In this document: positions 8,785-17,818 of the stretch, piece by piece
Layout of the letters: every line of letters begins with the position of its first letter
How positions within the stretch are numbered: the first letter of the stretch is position 1
From: Rhizobium sp. BK196
GTDB taxonomy: Bacteria > Pseudomonadota > Alphaproteobacteria > Rhizobiales > Rhizobiaceae
Reading direction: 5' to 3'
Assembly: GCF_014193255.1 (NCBI RefSeq)
Contig: NZ_JACHZB010000006.1
Location: 310,001 to 374,000 of the forward strand
Length of the DNA stretch: 64,000 bases
Notes under the pieces: model-generated
Told to the model about the DNA's origin: nothing
Seen by the model: only the letters and a program-made list of their open reading frames with translations
Databases searched by the model: none
Translations under genes and position numbers: made by a program

Positions 8785-10136
8785 GATCTGAACTGCGCGG
8801 CGGGGTGGCTGGCCGGCAGCCGGCCATTGCCGCCGAACAGCTTCTGGCGCAGCGGTCCTTCCACATAGTCGGCCTTGAACAGGCCGCGCTCCTGCAGCAC
8901 AGGCACGACGAGATCGACGAAATCATGAAGGCTCTCGGGTGTCACAGTGCGTGCGAGATTGAAGCCGTCGATGCCGCCTTCCTCGATCCAGCGCTGCAGG
9001 GTATCGGCAATCTGTTCCGGCGATCCGACAATCGGTTTCATGCGGCTGCCGAGCACCATCTGGTCGATGATCTGCCGCTTCGTTACCGGCTTTGCCGCCT
9101 GCTTGGTGATCGCCGCCAGCGCCGACTGATTGGCGTTGGTCGAGTTCTGGTCGATCGCGTCATCGAGCCCGTATTTCGAAAAATCGACGCCGACGGAGGC
9201 CGAATAATGCGCAAGCGACGCCTCGACGCTCGCATGCCGGCGATAGTCTTCGAGTTTCTCCTGCGCTTGGGCTTCGGTCTTGCCAACGACGACGGTAATC
9301 AGGCTGAGGATCTTGATCGCATCCGCACCACGGCCGTTTGCCAGCGTCTTGGCGCGAAGCGCGTCGGCGGTCGGCCGTGCCGATTGCGGCGTCGGTCCGG
9401 CAATGAAGACGCATTCGGCGTGGCGGGCGGCAAAGTCCTGCCCTCGTGCCGAGGCGCCGGCCTGGAAGAGCAGGGGCGTGCGTTGTGGTGAGGGTTCAGC
9501 AAGATGGACGCCCTCCATCTTGTAATATTGTCCCTGATGGCTGACTGCACGGACCTTGGAGGCATCGGCAAAGATGCCGCGTTCTTTGTCGCGCAGCACC
9601 GCATCATCGTCCCAGCTTCCCTCCCAAAGCTTGTAGAGAATTTCGAGATATTCCTCGGCGGCGTCGTAGCGCGCATCATGTTCAGGCAGCTTCTCGAAGC
9701 CCATGCTTCGGGCGGCGCTGTCGAGATAGCCCGTGACGATGTTCCATCCGATGCGTCCCTTGGTCAGGTGATCGAGTGTCGACATACGCCGTGCCAAAAG
9801 GAAGGGCGGCTCATAGGTCGTATTGACGGTGACGCCGAAGCCGAGGTGCTCAGTGACGTAGGCCATGGCCGAAATCGGCATCAGCGGATCATTGACCGGG
9901 ATCTGGGCGCCCGTCTCGATGACCGGGGCGGGGCTACCTTTGTAGACATCGTAGACGCCGACAATATCGGCAAGAAATACGCCGTCGAGCTTGCCGCGTT
10001 CGGCCGTGCGGGCAAAATCCGCCCAGTAGTCGAGGTGGGTATAGTCGACCGAACGATCGCGCGGATGCGTCCACATGCCATGGTTTATGTGCCCCACGCA
10101 GTTCATGTCGAAGGCGTAGATCTGCATTTTCTTCAT
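8775..10136 (-). CDS. FMNH2-dependent monooxygenase, NtaA/SnaA/DszA family (LLM class)
   Basis: This is a 453-residue bacterial luciferase-like TIM-barrel flavoprotein. Family blocks include MWTHPRDRSVDYTHLDYWAD, TLDHLTKGRIGWNIVTGY, DARYDAAEEYLE and EPSPQRTPLLFQAGAS. These are the conserved blocks of DszA (sulfone monooxygenase), NtaA and DmoA (dimethyl sulfide monooxygenase). Such enzymes use FMNH2 supplied by a separate reductase, possibly the one at 5347. It lies between a MetQNI-type and a TauABC-type importer, so a C-S bond cleavage role is likely. It is convergent with metI and divergent from the tauA-like gene. AGGA precedes the ATG. Confidence 0.9.
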   Translation of the reverse strand: MKKMQIYAFDMNCVGHINHGMWTHPRDRSVDYTHLDYWADFARTAERGKLDGVFLADIVGVYDVYKGSPAPVIETGAQIPVNDPLMPISAMAYVTEHLGFGVTVNTTYEPPFLLARRMSTLDHLTKGRIGWNIVTGYLDSAARSMGFEKLPEHDARYDAAEEYLEILYKLWEGSWDDDAVLRDKERGIFADASKVRAVSHQGQYYKMEGVHLAEPSPQRTPLLFQAGASARGQDFAARHAECVFIAGPTPQSARPTADALRAKTLANGRGADAIKILSLITVVVGKTEAQAQEKLEDYRRHASVEASLAHYSASVGVDFSKYGLDDAIDQNSTNANQSALAAITKQAAKPVTKRQIIDQMVLGSRMKPIVGSPEQIADTLQRWIEEGGIDGFNLARTVTPESLHDFVDLVVPVLQERGLFKADYVEGPLRQKLFGGNGRLPASHPAAQFRSQR

Positions 10137-10244
10137 TGGGTACAGTCCTGAGATTCCGTCGGGTACTTTTTGGAAATTATCGGCCGGGTCCGGAACTCAC
10201 CGCTTCTTCCACTGAAATTAGAAGCAAATTATCTCGCATGTCCG

Positions 10245-10315
10245 ATTCCGGGAATTTTCTATCTCTATAAAATCTATGAATTTTACAATGATCTAATCAC
10301 ATTCCGGGGTGGAAT
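10245..10315. promoter_or_regulatory. Two ATTCC...GGAAT inverted repeats in the divergent control region
   Basis: ATTCC-G-GGAAT (10245-10255) and ATTCC-GGGGT-GGAAT (10301-10315) are perfect 5-base inverted repeats with centres about 58 bases apart. They lie between the divergent monooxygenase and tauA-like genes. A weak half-match to the TCTA-N9-TAGA repeat occurs between them at 10273. These may be regulator sites controlling both directions. Confidence 0.4.
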
Positions 10316-10341
10316 GATTTTGAACATTGCGGGAGAGGGAT

Positions 10342-11346
10342 ATGAAAATCAACCGACGCAACCTTGTGGGTACGGCCGCTGCCGCTGTCCTCACCTTTAC
10401 CACCTATGCGGCCTATGCTGCCGACGTCACGCTCAATATCGGCTACCAGCCAATCGTCGAGCCGTCGCGCGTGCCGCAGGCCGATGGCACCTATGAAAAG
10501 GAGACCAAGGCCAAGATCAACTGGCAGAAATTCGATGGCGGCGCCGACGTCATCGCTGCTATCGCTTCCGGTTCCATCGATATCGGTTATGTCGGCTCGT
10601 CGCCGCTTGCCGCTGCCGCCAGCCGCGAATTGCCGATCGAGACGATCTATGTCGTCGGCCTCATCAGCGACGCCGAGGCGCTTGCCGTCAAGAACATCGC
10701 CAAGCCCGAAGACCTGAAGGGCAAGAAGATCGCCACGCCCTTCGTATCGACTGCGCATTATAGCCTGCTGACGGCGCTGAAGCATTGGAAGGTCGATCCC
10801 AAGTCGGTGCAGATCCTCAATCTGCGTCCGCCGGAAATCGCTGCTGCCTGGGAGCGTAGCGACATTGATGGCGCCTATGTCTGGGATCCGGTCCTGGCGC
10901 AGCTGAAAAAGAGCGGCAGCGTGCTCGCCACTTCGGCCGATGTTGCCAAATGGGGCGGCCCGACCTTCGATGCCTGGATCGTCAGCAAGAAATTTGCCGA
11001 GGCTCATCCGGAAGTCGTCACTGGCTTCGTGAAGGTCACGGGCGCGGCTTACGCCTCCTACCTCGCCAATCCGGATAGCTGGAATGCGAAATCACCGGAA
11101 GCCGAAAAGATCGCCAAGCTCACCGGTGCCAAGACCGACGAAGTGCCGGCGCTTCTCAAGGGCTACACTTTCCCGAGCCTGCAGGAGCAGGCCAGCGCCG
11201 ATCTTCTCGGTGGCGGCACGGTCAAGGCCGTTGCCGAAACCTCGGCATTCCTTCTGGAGCAGGGCAAGATCCCCGGCGTTCTGAAGGATTACAGCCCCTA
11301 TGTTTCCGACCGCTGGGTCAAGGAAGCAGCCAAGGCAGGTCTTTGA
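10342..11346 (+). CDS. tauA: TauA/SsuA-family aliphatic sulfonate binding protein
   Basis: This is a periplasmic binding protein of about 334 residues for a taurine/sulfonate-type ABC importer. The ATG at 10342 follows GGGAGAGGG and starts a Tat-like signal (NRRNLVG then Ala-rich). A TTG at 10327 is open but less likely. The NMT1/SsuA fold is indicated by LNIGYQPIVEPS, FDGGADVIAAIASGSIDIGY and SDIDGAYVWDPVLAQL. The protein has no Cys and no Met other than the start, an extreme sulfur economy fitting a sulfate-starvation protein. The substrate may be taurine or another alkanesulfonate. Confidence 0.9.
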   Translation: MKINRRNLVGTAAAAVLTFTTYAAYAADVTLNIGYQPIVEPSRVPQADGTYEKETKAKINWQKFDGGADVIAAIASGSIDIGYVGSSPLAAAASRELPIETIYVVGLISDAEALAVKNIAKPEDLKGKKIATPFVSTAHYSLLTALKHWKVDPKSVQILNLRPPEIAAAWERSDIDGAYVWDPVLAQLKKSGSVLATSADVAKWGGPTFDAWIVSKKFAEAHPEVVTGFVKVTGAAYASYLANPDSWNAKSPEAEKIAKLTGAKTDEVPALLKGYTFPSLQEQASADLLGGGTVKAVAETSAFLLEQGKIPGVLKDYSPYVSDRWVKEAAKAGL

Positions 11347-11360
11347 TCCTCCCAAGGGTC

Positions 11361-11390
11361 CCGGCGCAGCTTCGGCTGCGCCGGTTTTTT
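11361..11390 (+). terminator. Strong terminator or attenuator between tauA and tauB
   Basis: CCGGCGCAGC pairs perfectly with GCTGCGCCGG across a TTCG loop, followed by TTTTTT at 11385-11390. It sits inside the operon, so it probably lets the binding protein be made in large excess over the transporter core. Confidence 0.9.
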
Positions 11391-11408
11391 CTCAAACAGG
11401 TGATGCCC

Positions 11409-12203
11409 ATGAGCATACTTTCATTACAGTCCCTGTCGCTCGATTATGCCGAGGCAGGCAGTCGTCGAAAGAGACGTGTGCTTGATGGCGTCAACCTCCA
11501 TATCGCTTCGGACGAATTCGTGGTCGTCATCGGCCGTTCCGGCTCCGGCAAGACCAGCCTTCTCAATATTGCTGCAGGTTTCACGGAGCCGAGCGAGGGA
11601 CGCGTGCTGGTCGACGGCAAAGAGATAGACGGGCCGGGCGTAGACCGGGCTGTCGTGTTTCAGGACGATGCGCTCTATCCCTGGCTGACCGCTGCCGGCA
11701 ATGTGGCTTTTCCACTGAAGCTTCAGGGCATCCCGAAAGGGGAGAGACAGCGCCGCGCCGAAGAACTGCTGGTGAAGGTCGGGCTCGATGGCGCGGGTCA
11801 CAAGAATATCTGGGAACTCTCAGGCGGTATGCGCCAGCGCGTCGGCATCGCTCGCGCGCTCGCCTCCGGCCCTCGCTTCCTGCTGCTGGATGAACCGCTC
11901 GGCGCGCTCGACGCGCTGACACGCAGCCGCATGCAGAAATTCCTGCTGGATGTCTGGGCAGAAAGCAAAACGGGTGCCCTGCTGATCACCCACAGCATTG
12001 ACGAGGCGCTGTTGCTTGCAACACGCGTCATCGTACTGGCGCCGAACCCCGGCCGTATCGTCGCCGACATCAGGACCGAGTTTGGCAAGGCGTTGCTCGA
12101 AGGCAAAAGCGTCAAGGAGATCAAGGCGCTCACTGCGTTCAAAAATCTCCACGACGAGCTGACCGCACTCATCCATGCGGATGAAGAGGAGATTGCCGCA
12201 TGA
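11409..12203 (+). CDS. tauB: TauB/SsuB-type ABC transporter ATPase
   Basis: This is a cytoplasmic ATPase of about 264 residues for the sulfonate-type importer. Walker A is GRSGSGKT near residues 42-49, the signature is LSGGMRQRVGIARAL (SGGMRQR is typical of the nitrate/sulfonate/taurine group) and Walker B is LLLDEPLGALD. Two ATGs, 11403 and 11409, compete. AGGTGA lies 5 bases before 11409, which I prefer. The stop overlaps tauC by 4 bases. Confidence 0.92.
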   Translation: MSILSLQSLSLDYAEAGSRRKRRVLDGVNLHIASDEFVVVIGRSGSGKTSLLNIAAGFTEPSEGRVLVDGKEIDGPGVDRAVVFQDDALYPWLTAAGNVAFPLKLQGIPKGERQRRAEELLVKVGLDGAGHKNIWELSGGMRQRVGIARALASGPRFLLLDEPLGALDALTRSRMQKFLLDVWAESKTGALLITHSIDEALLLATRVIVLAPNPGRIVADIRTEFGKALLEGKSVKEIKALTAFKNLHDELTALIHADEEEIAA

Positions 12204-13030
12204 GCGTCGAGGCGGAAGCACTCGCAACCGCGGTGTCGGATCAACCGGTAGAGGCACGGCCGAAACGCCGCGGCACGCTGCCGATCTCGCTAACAACCAT
12301 TGCCGTCATTATTGCCGGCTGGAGCCTTGCTTCGGCCTATGGTGCCGTCTCGCCGGTCTTCCTGCCGTCGCCGCTCGTAGTGGCGAATTCGCTTGTCAAT
12401 GTCGCGGTCAACGGCTTCGTCGATTCCACGCTCGCCGAGCATACGTTGGCAAGTCTGCTGCGCATCTTCGCAGCGCTCGCCGTCTCGCTCATCATCGGTG
12501 TGCCGGCAGGCCTAGCGATAGCCACGAGCCGTATCGGCAAGGGCATCCTTGATCCGATCGTCGAATTCCTGCGGCCCCTGCCGCCGCTTGCCTATCTGCC
12601 GCTGATCATCATCTGGGTCGGCATCGGCGAGGCGTCGAAGGTTACGGTCATCTCGCTCGCCATGCTGCCCCCAATCATCCTGTCGACGGCATCAGGCGTC
12701 AAATCCGCTCCGGCTGATTTCGTCAACGCCGCCCGCTCGTTTGGCGCGAGCCGGCTGCAGGTACTGCTGCATGTCATTCTTCCAGGCGCCATTCCGTCGA
12801 TCTTGACCGGCACACGCATCGCGCTCGGCGCCGGCTGGTCGACGCTGGTCGCTGCCGAGCTGGTGGCGGCAAGCCAGGGCCTTGGTTTCATGATCCAGTC
12901 TGCGGCGCAGTTCCTGGTGACCGATATCGTCATCGGCGGAATCATCGTCATCGCCGCCATCGCCTTCCTGCTGGAGATACTGGCGCGTCTGATCGAACGG
13001 GTCCTCGTGCCCTGGGCTGCGCATCGCTGA
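12200..13030 (+). CDS. tauC: TauC/SsuC-type ABC transporter permease
   Basis: This is a 276-residue membrane permease with about six hydrophobic segments. It has the permease docking loop around NAARSFGASRLQVLLHVILPGAIP and the sulfonate-permease block LPPLAYLPLIIIWVGIGEASK. The ATGA overlap with tauB shows coupling. It completes a TauABC-type importer read from the divergent promoter region near 10.3 kb. I see no clear terminator in the 100 bases before the next gene. Confidence 0.92.
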   Translation: MSVEAEALATAVSDQPVEARPKRRGTLPISLTTIAVIIAGWSLASAYGAVSPVFLPSPLVVANSLVNVAVNGFVDSTLAEHTLASLLRIFAALAVSLIIGVPAGLAIATSRIGKGILDPIVEFLRPLPPLAYLPLIIIWVGIGEASKVTVISLAMLPPIILSTASGVKSAPADFVNAARSFGASRLQVLLHVILPGAIPSILTGTRIALGAGWSTLVAAELVAASQGLGFMIQSAAQFLVTDIVIGGIIVIAAIAFLLEILARLIERVLVPWAAHR

Positions 13031-13130
13031 ACGTCTATCATCGCCTTGCCGATCAAATTATCCTAAGGCTGTATCGCGCCGCGCGACTGCATGATGGTAG
13101 CGTGGTGCGCAGACAAGGCCGGAGGATGAG

Positions 13131-15266
13131 ATGACGAAGAAGACGCTGTCGGACTGGGAGGCGCTGGCGGAAAAGGAGCTGCGCGCAGCACCGGAGACGC
13201 TGACTTGGCACACACCCGAAGGCATCGACGTCAAGCCGCTCTATACGGCAGCCGATCTCAATGGTGTCGATGCGGACAGCTTACCTGGCTTTGCGCCCTT
13301 CACCCGTGGTCCGCGCGCCACCATGTATGCCGGCCGGCCCTGGACGATCCGGCAGTATGCCGGCTTCTCGACCGCGGAGGAGTCCAACGCCTTCTACCGC
13401 CGTAATCTCGCCGCGGGTCAGAAGGGCCTCTCTGTCGCCTTCGATCTCGCTACCCATCGTGGCTATGACAGCGATCATCCCCGCGTCGTCGGCGATGTCG
13501 GCAAGGCGGGTGTCGCTATCGACAGTGTCGAGGACATGAAGATCCTGTTCGACGGCATTCCGCTGCAGGACATGTCCGTTTCCATGACCATGAACGGCGC
13601 CGTCATCCCCATCCTGGCAAATTTCATCGTTGCCGGCGAGGAGCAGGGCGTTTCGAAGGCGGAGCTTTCCGGGACCATCCAGAACGATATTCTCAAGGAG
13701 TTCATGGTCCGCAACACCTATATTTACCCGCCGGAACCCTCGATGCGCATCGTTGCCGATATCATCGAATACACGGCAAGGGAGATGCCGAAATTCAATT
13801 CGATCTCAATCTCCGGTTATCACATGCAGGAGGCCGGGGCGACGCTGGTCCAAGAGCTTGCTTTCACGCTCGCCGACGGGCGCGAATATGTGCGCGCGGC
13901 GATTGCCAAGGGGCTAAACGTCGATGATTTCGCCGGCCGTCTCTCCTTTTTCTTCGCGATCGGCATGAATTTCTTCATGGAAGCCGCAAAGCTTCGCTCC
14001 GCCCGCCTGCTCTGGACCCGCATCATGGAGGAGTTCGAGCCGAAGAAAGCATCTTCGCTGATGCTGCGCACCCATTGCCAGACCTCGGGCGTGTCGCTGC
14101 AGGAACAAGATCCGTATAACAACATTATCCGCACCGCTTTCGAGGCGATGTCAGCCGTACTCGGTGGCACGCAGTCGCTGCACACCAATTCCTTCGACGA
14201 GGCGATTGCACTGCCGACGGAGTTTTCCGCGCGTATTGCCCGCAATACGCAGCTCATCCTGCAGCACGAGACCGGCGTTACCAACGTCGTCGACCCGCTC
14301 GCCGGCTCCTACTATGTCGAGAGCTTGACGAAGGAACTGGCTGACAAGGCCTGGGCGTTGATCGAAGAGGTCGAGGCGCTCGGTGGCATGACGAAGGCCG
14401 TCAATGAAGGCTTGCCGAAGCGGCTGATCGAGGAAGCCGCCGCCCGTCGCCAGGCCGCGGTCGACAAAGGCGAAGAAGTCATCGTCGGCGTCAACAAATA
14501 CCGGCTGGAAACCGAACAGGCGATCGACATTCTCGAGATCGACAACAGCGCGGTGCGTGCTGCGCAGATCCGCCGGATCGAGGAGACCAAGCGTCGCCGT
14601 GACGGCATGAAGGTGAAGGAGGCGCTAGCCGTGCTTTCTGACATTGCCCGCAGCGGCAACGGCAATCTGCTCGCAGCCGCTGTCGAAGCGGCGCGCGCGC
14701 GCGCGACCGTCGGTGAGATTTCCGATGCGATGCGTGAGGTCTTCGGCGATCATTTCGCCACGCCTAAGGTCATCGGCGGTGTCTACGGAACGGCCTATCG
14801 CGACGAGCCGGAGCTGGACGTCCTGAAAGCCAGGATGGCCGACGTAACCGAAGCTATGGGCCGCAAGCCGAAGATCATGGTCGCCAAGCTCGGCCAGGAC
14901 GGGCACGACCGCGGCGCCAAGGTGATTGCCTCGGCCTTCGGTGATGTCGGTTTCGACGTGCTCGCCGGCCCGCTGTTCCAGACGCCGGAGGAGGCGGCCG
15001 GCATGGCGCTCGGCGAGAAGGTCAATGTGATTGGCGTTTCGTCGCTGGCAGCCGGTCACCGAACGCTGCTGCCGCAGTTGATCGATCTGCTGAAAGAGCA
15101 GGGCGGTGGCGATATCATCGTCGTCTGCGGTGGCGTCATCCCGCGGCAGGACTATGAATTCCTGCATGAACACGGCGTTGCCGCCGTTTTTGGACCGGGT
15201 ACCAACGTGCTGGAGGCCGCGAACTCGGTTCTCGACCTCCTGCAGGGTATCAGGCGAAACCAGTAG
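13131..15266 (+). CDS. Methylmalonyl-CoA mutase, single-chain
   Basis: This 711-residue adenosylcobalamin enzyme interconverts methylmalonyl-CoA and succinyl-CoA in propionate and branched amino acid use. In rhizobia the gene is often called bhbA. The N-terminal TIM barrel shows the RPWTIRQYAGFSTAEESN and GLSVAFDLATHRGYDSDHPR blocks. The C-terminal B12 domain has the DxHxxG cobalt-ligand motif (D590 to G595, with H592). It is a complete single-chain mutase, so no small subunit is needed. GGAGG precedes the ATG. No G-protein chaperone (MeaB/ArgK) is adjacent. The stop is one base from the convergent FAH gene. Confidence 0.97.
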   Translation: MTKKTLSDWEALAEKELRAAPETLTWHTPEGIDVKPLYTAADLNGVDADSLPGFAPFTRGPRATMYAGRPWTIRQYAGFSTAEESNAFYRRNLAAGQKGLSVAFDLATHRGYDSDHPRVVGDVGKAGVAIDSVEDMKILFDGIPLQDMSVSMTMNGAVIPILANFIVAGEEQGVSKAELSGTIQNDILKEFMVRNTYIYPPEPSMRIVADIIEYTAREMPKFNSISISGYHMQEAGATLVQELAFTLADGREYVRAAIAKGLNVDDFAGRLSFFFAIGMNFFMEAAKLRSARLLWTRIMEEFEPKKASSLMLRTHCQTSGVSLQEQDPYNNIIRTAFEAMSAVLGGTQSLHTNSFDEAIALPTEFSARIARNTQLILQHETGVTNVVDPLAGSYYVESLTKELADKAWALIEEVEALGGMTKAVNEGLPKRLIEEAAARRQAAVDKGEEVIVGVNKYRLETEQAIDILEIDNSAVRAAQIRRIEETKRRRDGMKVKEALAVLSDIARSGNGNLLAAAVEAARARATVGEISDAMREVFGDHFATPKVIGGVYGTAYRDEPELDVLKARMADVTEAMGRKPKIMVAKLGQDGHDRGAKVIASAFGDVGFDVLAGPLFQTPEEAAGMALGEKVNVIGVSSLAAGHRTLLPQLIDLLKEQGGGDIIVVCGGVIPRQDYEFLHEHGVAAVFGPGTNVLEAANSVLDLLQGIRRNQ

Positions 15267-15267
15267 C

Positions 15268-16428
15268 TTAGAGCAGCCCGCGCTTTGCGAGATTGCTCAT
15301 TAGCGCGGAGATGCCGAAAGTCCACGGCGGGCATTCCGTCGACAGCCGGACGGTGTTGACTAGTGCGCCCAGGCCGGCGGACGAGATTTCCACGACATCG
15401 CCGGTCTTGTGGGTAAAGCCCTGATTCTTTGCATCGCGGTCCTGTGTCGGCGCAAAGAGCGTGCCGAGGAACAGCATGAAGCCATCGGGATATTGATGGT
15501 GGGCACCGACGGTCTGCCTGACGAGATCGGTCGGGTCGCGGCTGATCTGCGACATGGAACTCTTGCCGTGCAGGACGAAGCCGTCCTGCCCGGTGACCTT
15601 GAGGTCGAGTTCGGTCCTGCGCACGTCGTCGAGGTTGTAGCTCTGGTCGAACAGACGAATGAATGGGCCGATGGAGCAAGAGGCGTTGTTATCTTTCGCC
15701 TTGCCGAGCAGCAGCGCCGAGCGACCCTCGACGTCGCGCAGGTTTACGTCATTGCCGAGGGTTGCTCCCTTGATCTCGCCACGGCTGTTGACGGCGAGCA
15801 CGATTTCCGGCTCCGGGTTGTTCCAGGTCGAGATCGGATGAAGGCCAACGTCCGAGCCCCAGCCGACGGATGAGAGGACCGGCGACTTGGTGAAAACCTC
15901 TGCATCCGGGCCGATGCCGACTTCGAGGTATTGCGACCAGATGCCTTCCTTGATCAGCGCCTGCTTGACTTTGGCAGCCTCTGGCGAGCCTGCCTTGATG
16001 TTGGTCAGGCTGCCGCCGATCAGCGTGCTGACGCGTTCGCGGATAGCGGCTGCACGGTCGGGATTACCGGCTGCTTTTTCCTCGATGACGCGCTCGATCA
16101 TCGATTGGGCAAAGGTCACGCCGCAAGCCTTGATCGCCTGCAGATCGGCAGGGGCGAGAAGATAGGTTTTGCTCGCATCCGGCTTGCCGGTGCTATTTGC
16201 CGCGATCTCCTCTAGCGTGCCGAGCGACTTGCCGCTCGCTCCTCGAACGAATTCCGCCGCATCGGCTCGCTCCACCAGCGCGCTCAGCGTGGGGGCTACC
16301 GGAGAGGTGATATCGATGAGGGCGCCGTCGCGCGGCGTTACGATGCTCGGACCGGAGACTTCCGGATTCCAAACGCGGCCGACAAACAGGCCGCCCGAAG
16401 CGCTAGCATCGAGGGGGGAATGGGACAT
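15268..16428 (-). CDS. Fumarylacetoacetate hydrolase-fold protein, probable keto-deoxy sugar acid enzyme
   Basis: This 386-residue protein has an FAH catalytic domain in its C-terminal two thirds. The blocks SVGWGSDVGLHPISTWNNPE, EIVLAVNSRGEIKGATLGND and RSALLLGKAKDNNASCSIGP are typical of the long FAH group that includes bacterial 2-keto-3-deoxy-pentonate dehydratases such as the Caulobacter xylose-pathway XylX. It is divergent from two Gfo/Idh/MocA dehydrogenases, which fits an oxidative sugar or sugar-acid route. The exact substrate is not readable. It is not the tyrosine-pathway FAH, judged by motif context. Confidence 0.82.
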   Translation of the reverse strand: MSHSPLDASASGGLFVGRVWNPEVSGPSIVTPRDGALIDITSPVAPTLSALVERADAAEFVRGASGKSLGTLEEIAANSTGKPDASKTYLLAPADLQAIKACGVTFAQSMIERVIEEKAAGNPDRAAAIRERVSTLIGGSLTNIKAGSPEAAKVKQALIKEGIWSQYLEVGIGPDAEVFTKSPVLSSVGWGSDVGLHPISTWNNPEPEIVLAVNSRGEIKGATLGNDVNLRDVEGRSALLLGKAKDNNASCSIGPFIRLFDQSYNLDDVRRTELDLKVTGQDGFVLHGKSSMSQISRDPTDLVRQTVGAHHQYPDGFMLFLGTLFAPTQDRDAKNQGFTHKTGDVVEISSAGLGALVNTVRLSTECPPWTFGISALMSNLAKRGLL

Positions 16429-16797
16429 GGCGATCTTCCGTCACAGGTGGAGCGGGGAGCGCTCCTGCAGAAAGGGATGGCGGCCGTCCTCCTATTTGAC
16501 GGCTCCCGAAAATCGAACACATTCATCGGACAAGAGCAAGTCTCAACAAGCGGAAAACGGGTCTTTTCGGTCTTATGTTCCAGCGAAGCAATAGAAGGAC
16601 AAAGCGGCATTTTGTCATAACTTATAACTATTTAGATACAAAATAATCTTTTTATTTCATATATTTACCTATGCGATAAAACTCTTTTGCCACCGATCTC
16701 GCCTTGACAGGACCTCTCTTTCGTTATCTGTTTCGCCTCATGGAGGATGGGTCGGCGGATGGCGACCTGGAAATTTCCCCGGGAGGATAATATTGCG
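16429..16797. other. Divergent promoter region, 369 bases, AT-rich core
   Basis: This is the spacer between the FAH-type gene (minus) and the oxidoreductase pair (plus). The stretch 16618-16690 is strikingly AT-rich compared with its surroundings and likely holds both promoters. It contains TTATAACTATTTAG and several TAATC/GATA half-repeats, but I cannot define an operator. A frame opening at 16747 extends the downstream gene but is not preceded by a convincing ribosome site. Confidence 0.5.
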
Positions 16798-17808
16798 ATG
16801 CTGAGATTTGCCGTCGTCGGGATCGACCATGGGCACACGTTCGATCATGTGAAGGGATTGCTGGCCGCAGGCGCCGAATTCGTCGGCTATTGCCCGCAGA
16901 CGACTGTGCCCGCGATCCGCGAGATGTTCGAGAAGACCTATCCGGATGCACCGCAGATCGACCGGGAAAAGATTTTCACCGATCCCTCGATCGACGTCAT
17001 CTGCATTGCCGCCATTCCGCGCGACCGCGCGGGCCTTGCCATCCGCGCTATGAAGGCCGGCAAGGACGTCATGACCGATAAACCGGGTGTGACGACTTTA
17101 GCCCAGCTAGAAGAGGTCAAGCGCACCGTTGCCGAAACCGGCAAGATCTTCTCCATCTGCTTTTCGGAACGCCACTGCGTTCGTTCTGCCGTCAAGGCTG
17201 GCAAGCTGGTGAAGGAAGGCGCGATCGGCAAGGTCATCCAGACGCTTGGCATGGGGCCGCACCGCCTCCAATTGCCGACGCGCCCGGACTGGTTCTTTGA
17301 TCCGGAAGCCTTCGGCGGCATCATCGTCGATATCGCCTCGCATCAGGTCGACCAGTTTCTGTTTTACACTGGCTCGACGACCGGCGAAGTGGTCGCAAGC
17401 TCGGTCGGCAATTTCGGCATGCCGGAGAAGCCCGCCTTCCAGGATTTCGGTGAAGTGCTGCTGCGTTCCGACAAGGCGGCCGGTTATATCCGCGTCGACT
17501 GGTTCACGCCGGAGGCGCTGCCGACCTGGGGTGACGGACGTCTGACCATCCTCGGCACCGAGGGCTATATCGAACTGCGCAAATATATCGATATCGCCGG
17601 CCGCCCGGGTAAGGATCATCTCTTCCTCGTCAACGGCAAGGAGATGACGCATATCGATTGCAGCAGCGAGAAGCTTGACTATTTCGACGCCTTCGCCGCC
17701 GACGTGCGCGACCGCAGCGAAACGGCGATGAAGCAGGATCACGTCTACGAGGTCTGCCGCCTGTCGCTGGAAGCACAGACGAAGGCCGCCCACATCGGTA
17801 CCCGCTGA
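16798..17808 (+). CDS. Gfo/Idh/MocA-family oxidoreductase (first of pair)
   Basis: This is an NAD(P)-dependent dehydrogenase of about 336 residues with an N-terminal Rossmann fold (LRFAVVGIDHGHTF) and the family block VMTDKPGVTTLAQLEEVKR, corresponding to the EKP motif. The substrate is probably a sugar, inositol or sugar-acid derivative. An in-frame ATG at 16747 exists, but GGGAGGA lies 10 bases before the ATG at 16798 and the Rossmann strand starts right after it. It is the first gene of a three-gene unit with the next oxidoreductase and a VOC protein. Confidence 0.87.
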   Translation: MLRFAVVGIDHGHTFDHVKGLLAAGAEFVGYCPQTTVPAIREMFEKTYPDAPQIDREKIFTDPSIDVICIAAIPRDRAGLAIRAMKAGKDVMTDKPGVTTLAQLEEVKRTVAETGKIFSICFSERHCVRSAVKAGKLVKEGAIGKVIQTLGMGPHRLQLPTRPDWFFDPEAFGGIIVDIASHQVDQFLFYTGSTTGEVVASSVGNFGMPEKPAFQDFGEVLLRSDKAAGYIRVDWFTPEALPTWGDGRLTILGTEGYIELRKYIDIAGRPGKDHLFLVNGKEMTHIDCSSEKLDYFDAFAADVRDRSETAMKQDHVYEVCRLSLEAQTKAAHIGTR

Positions 17809-17818
17809 GGAAAACATC

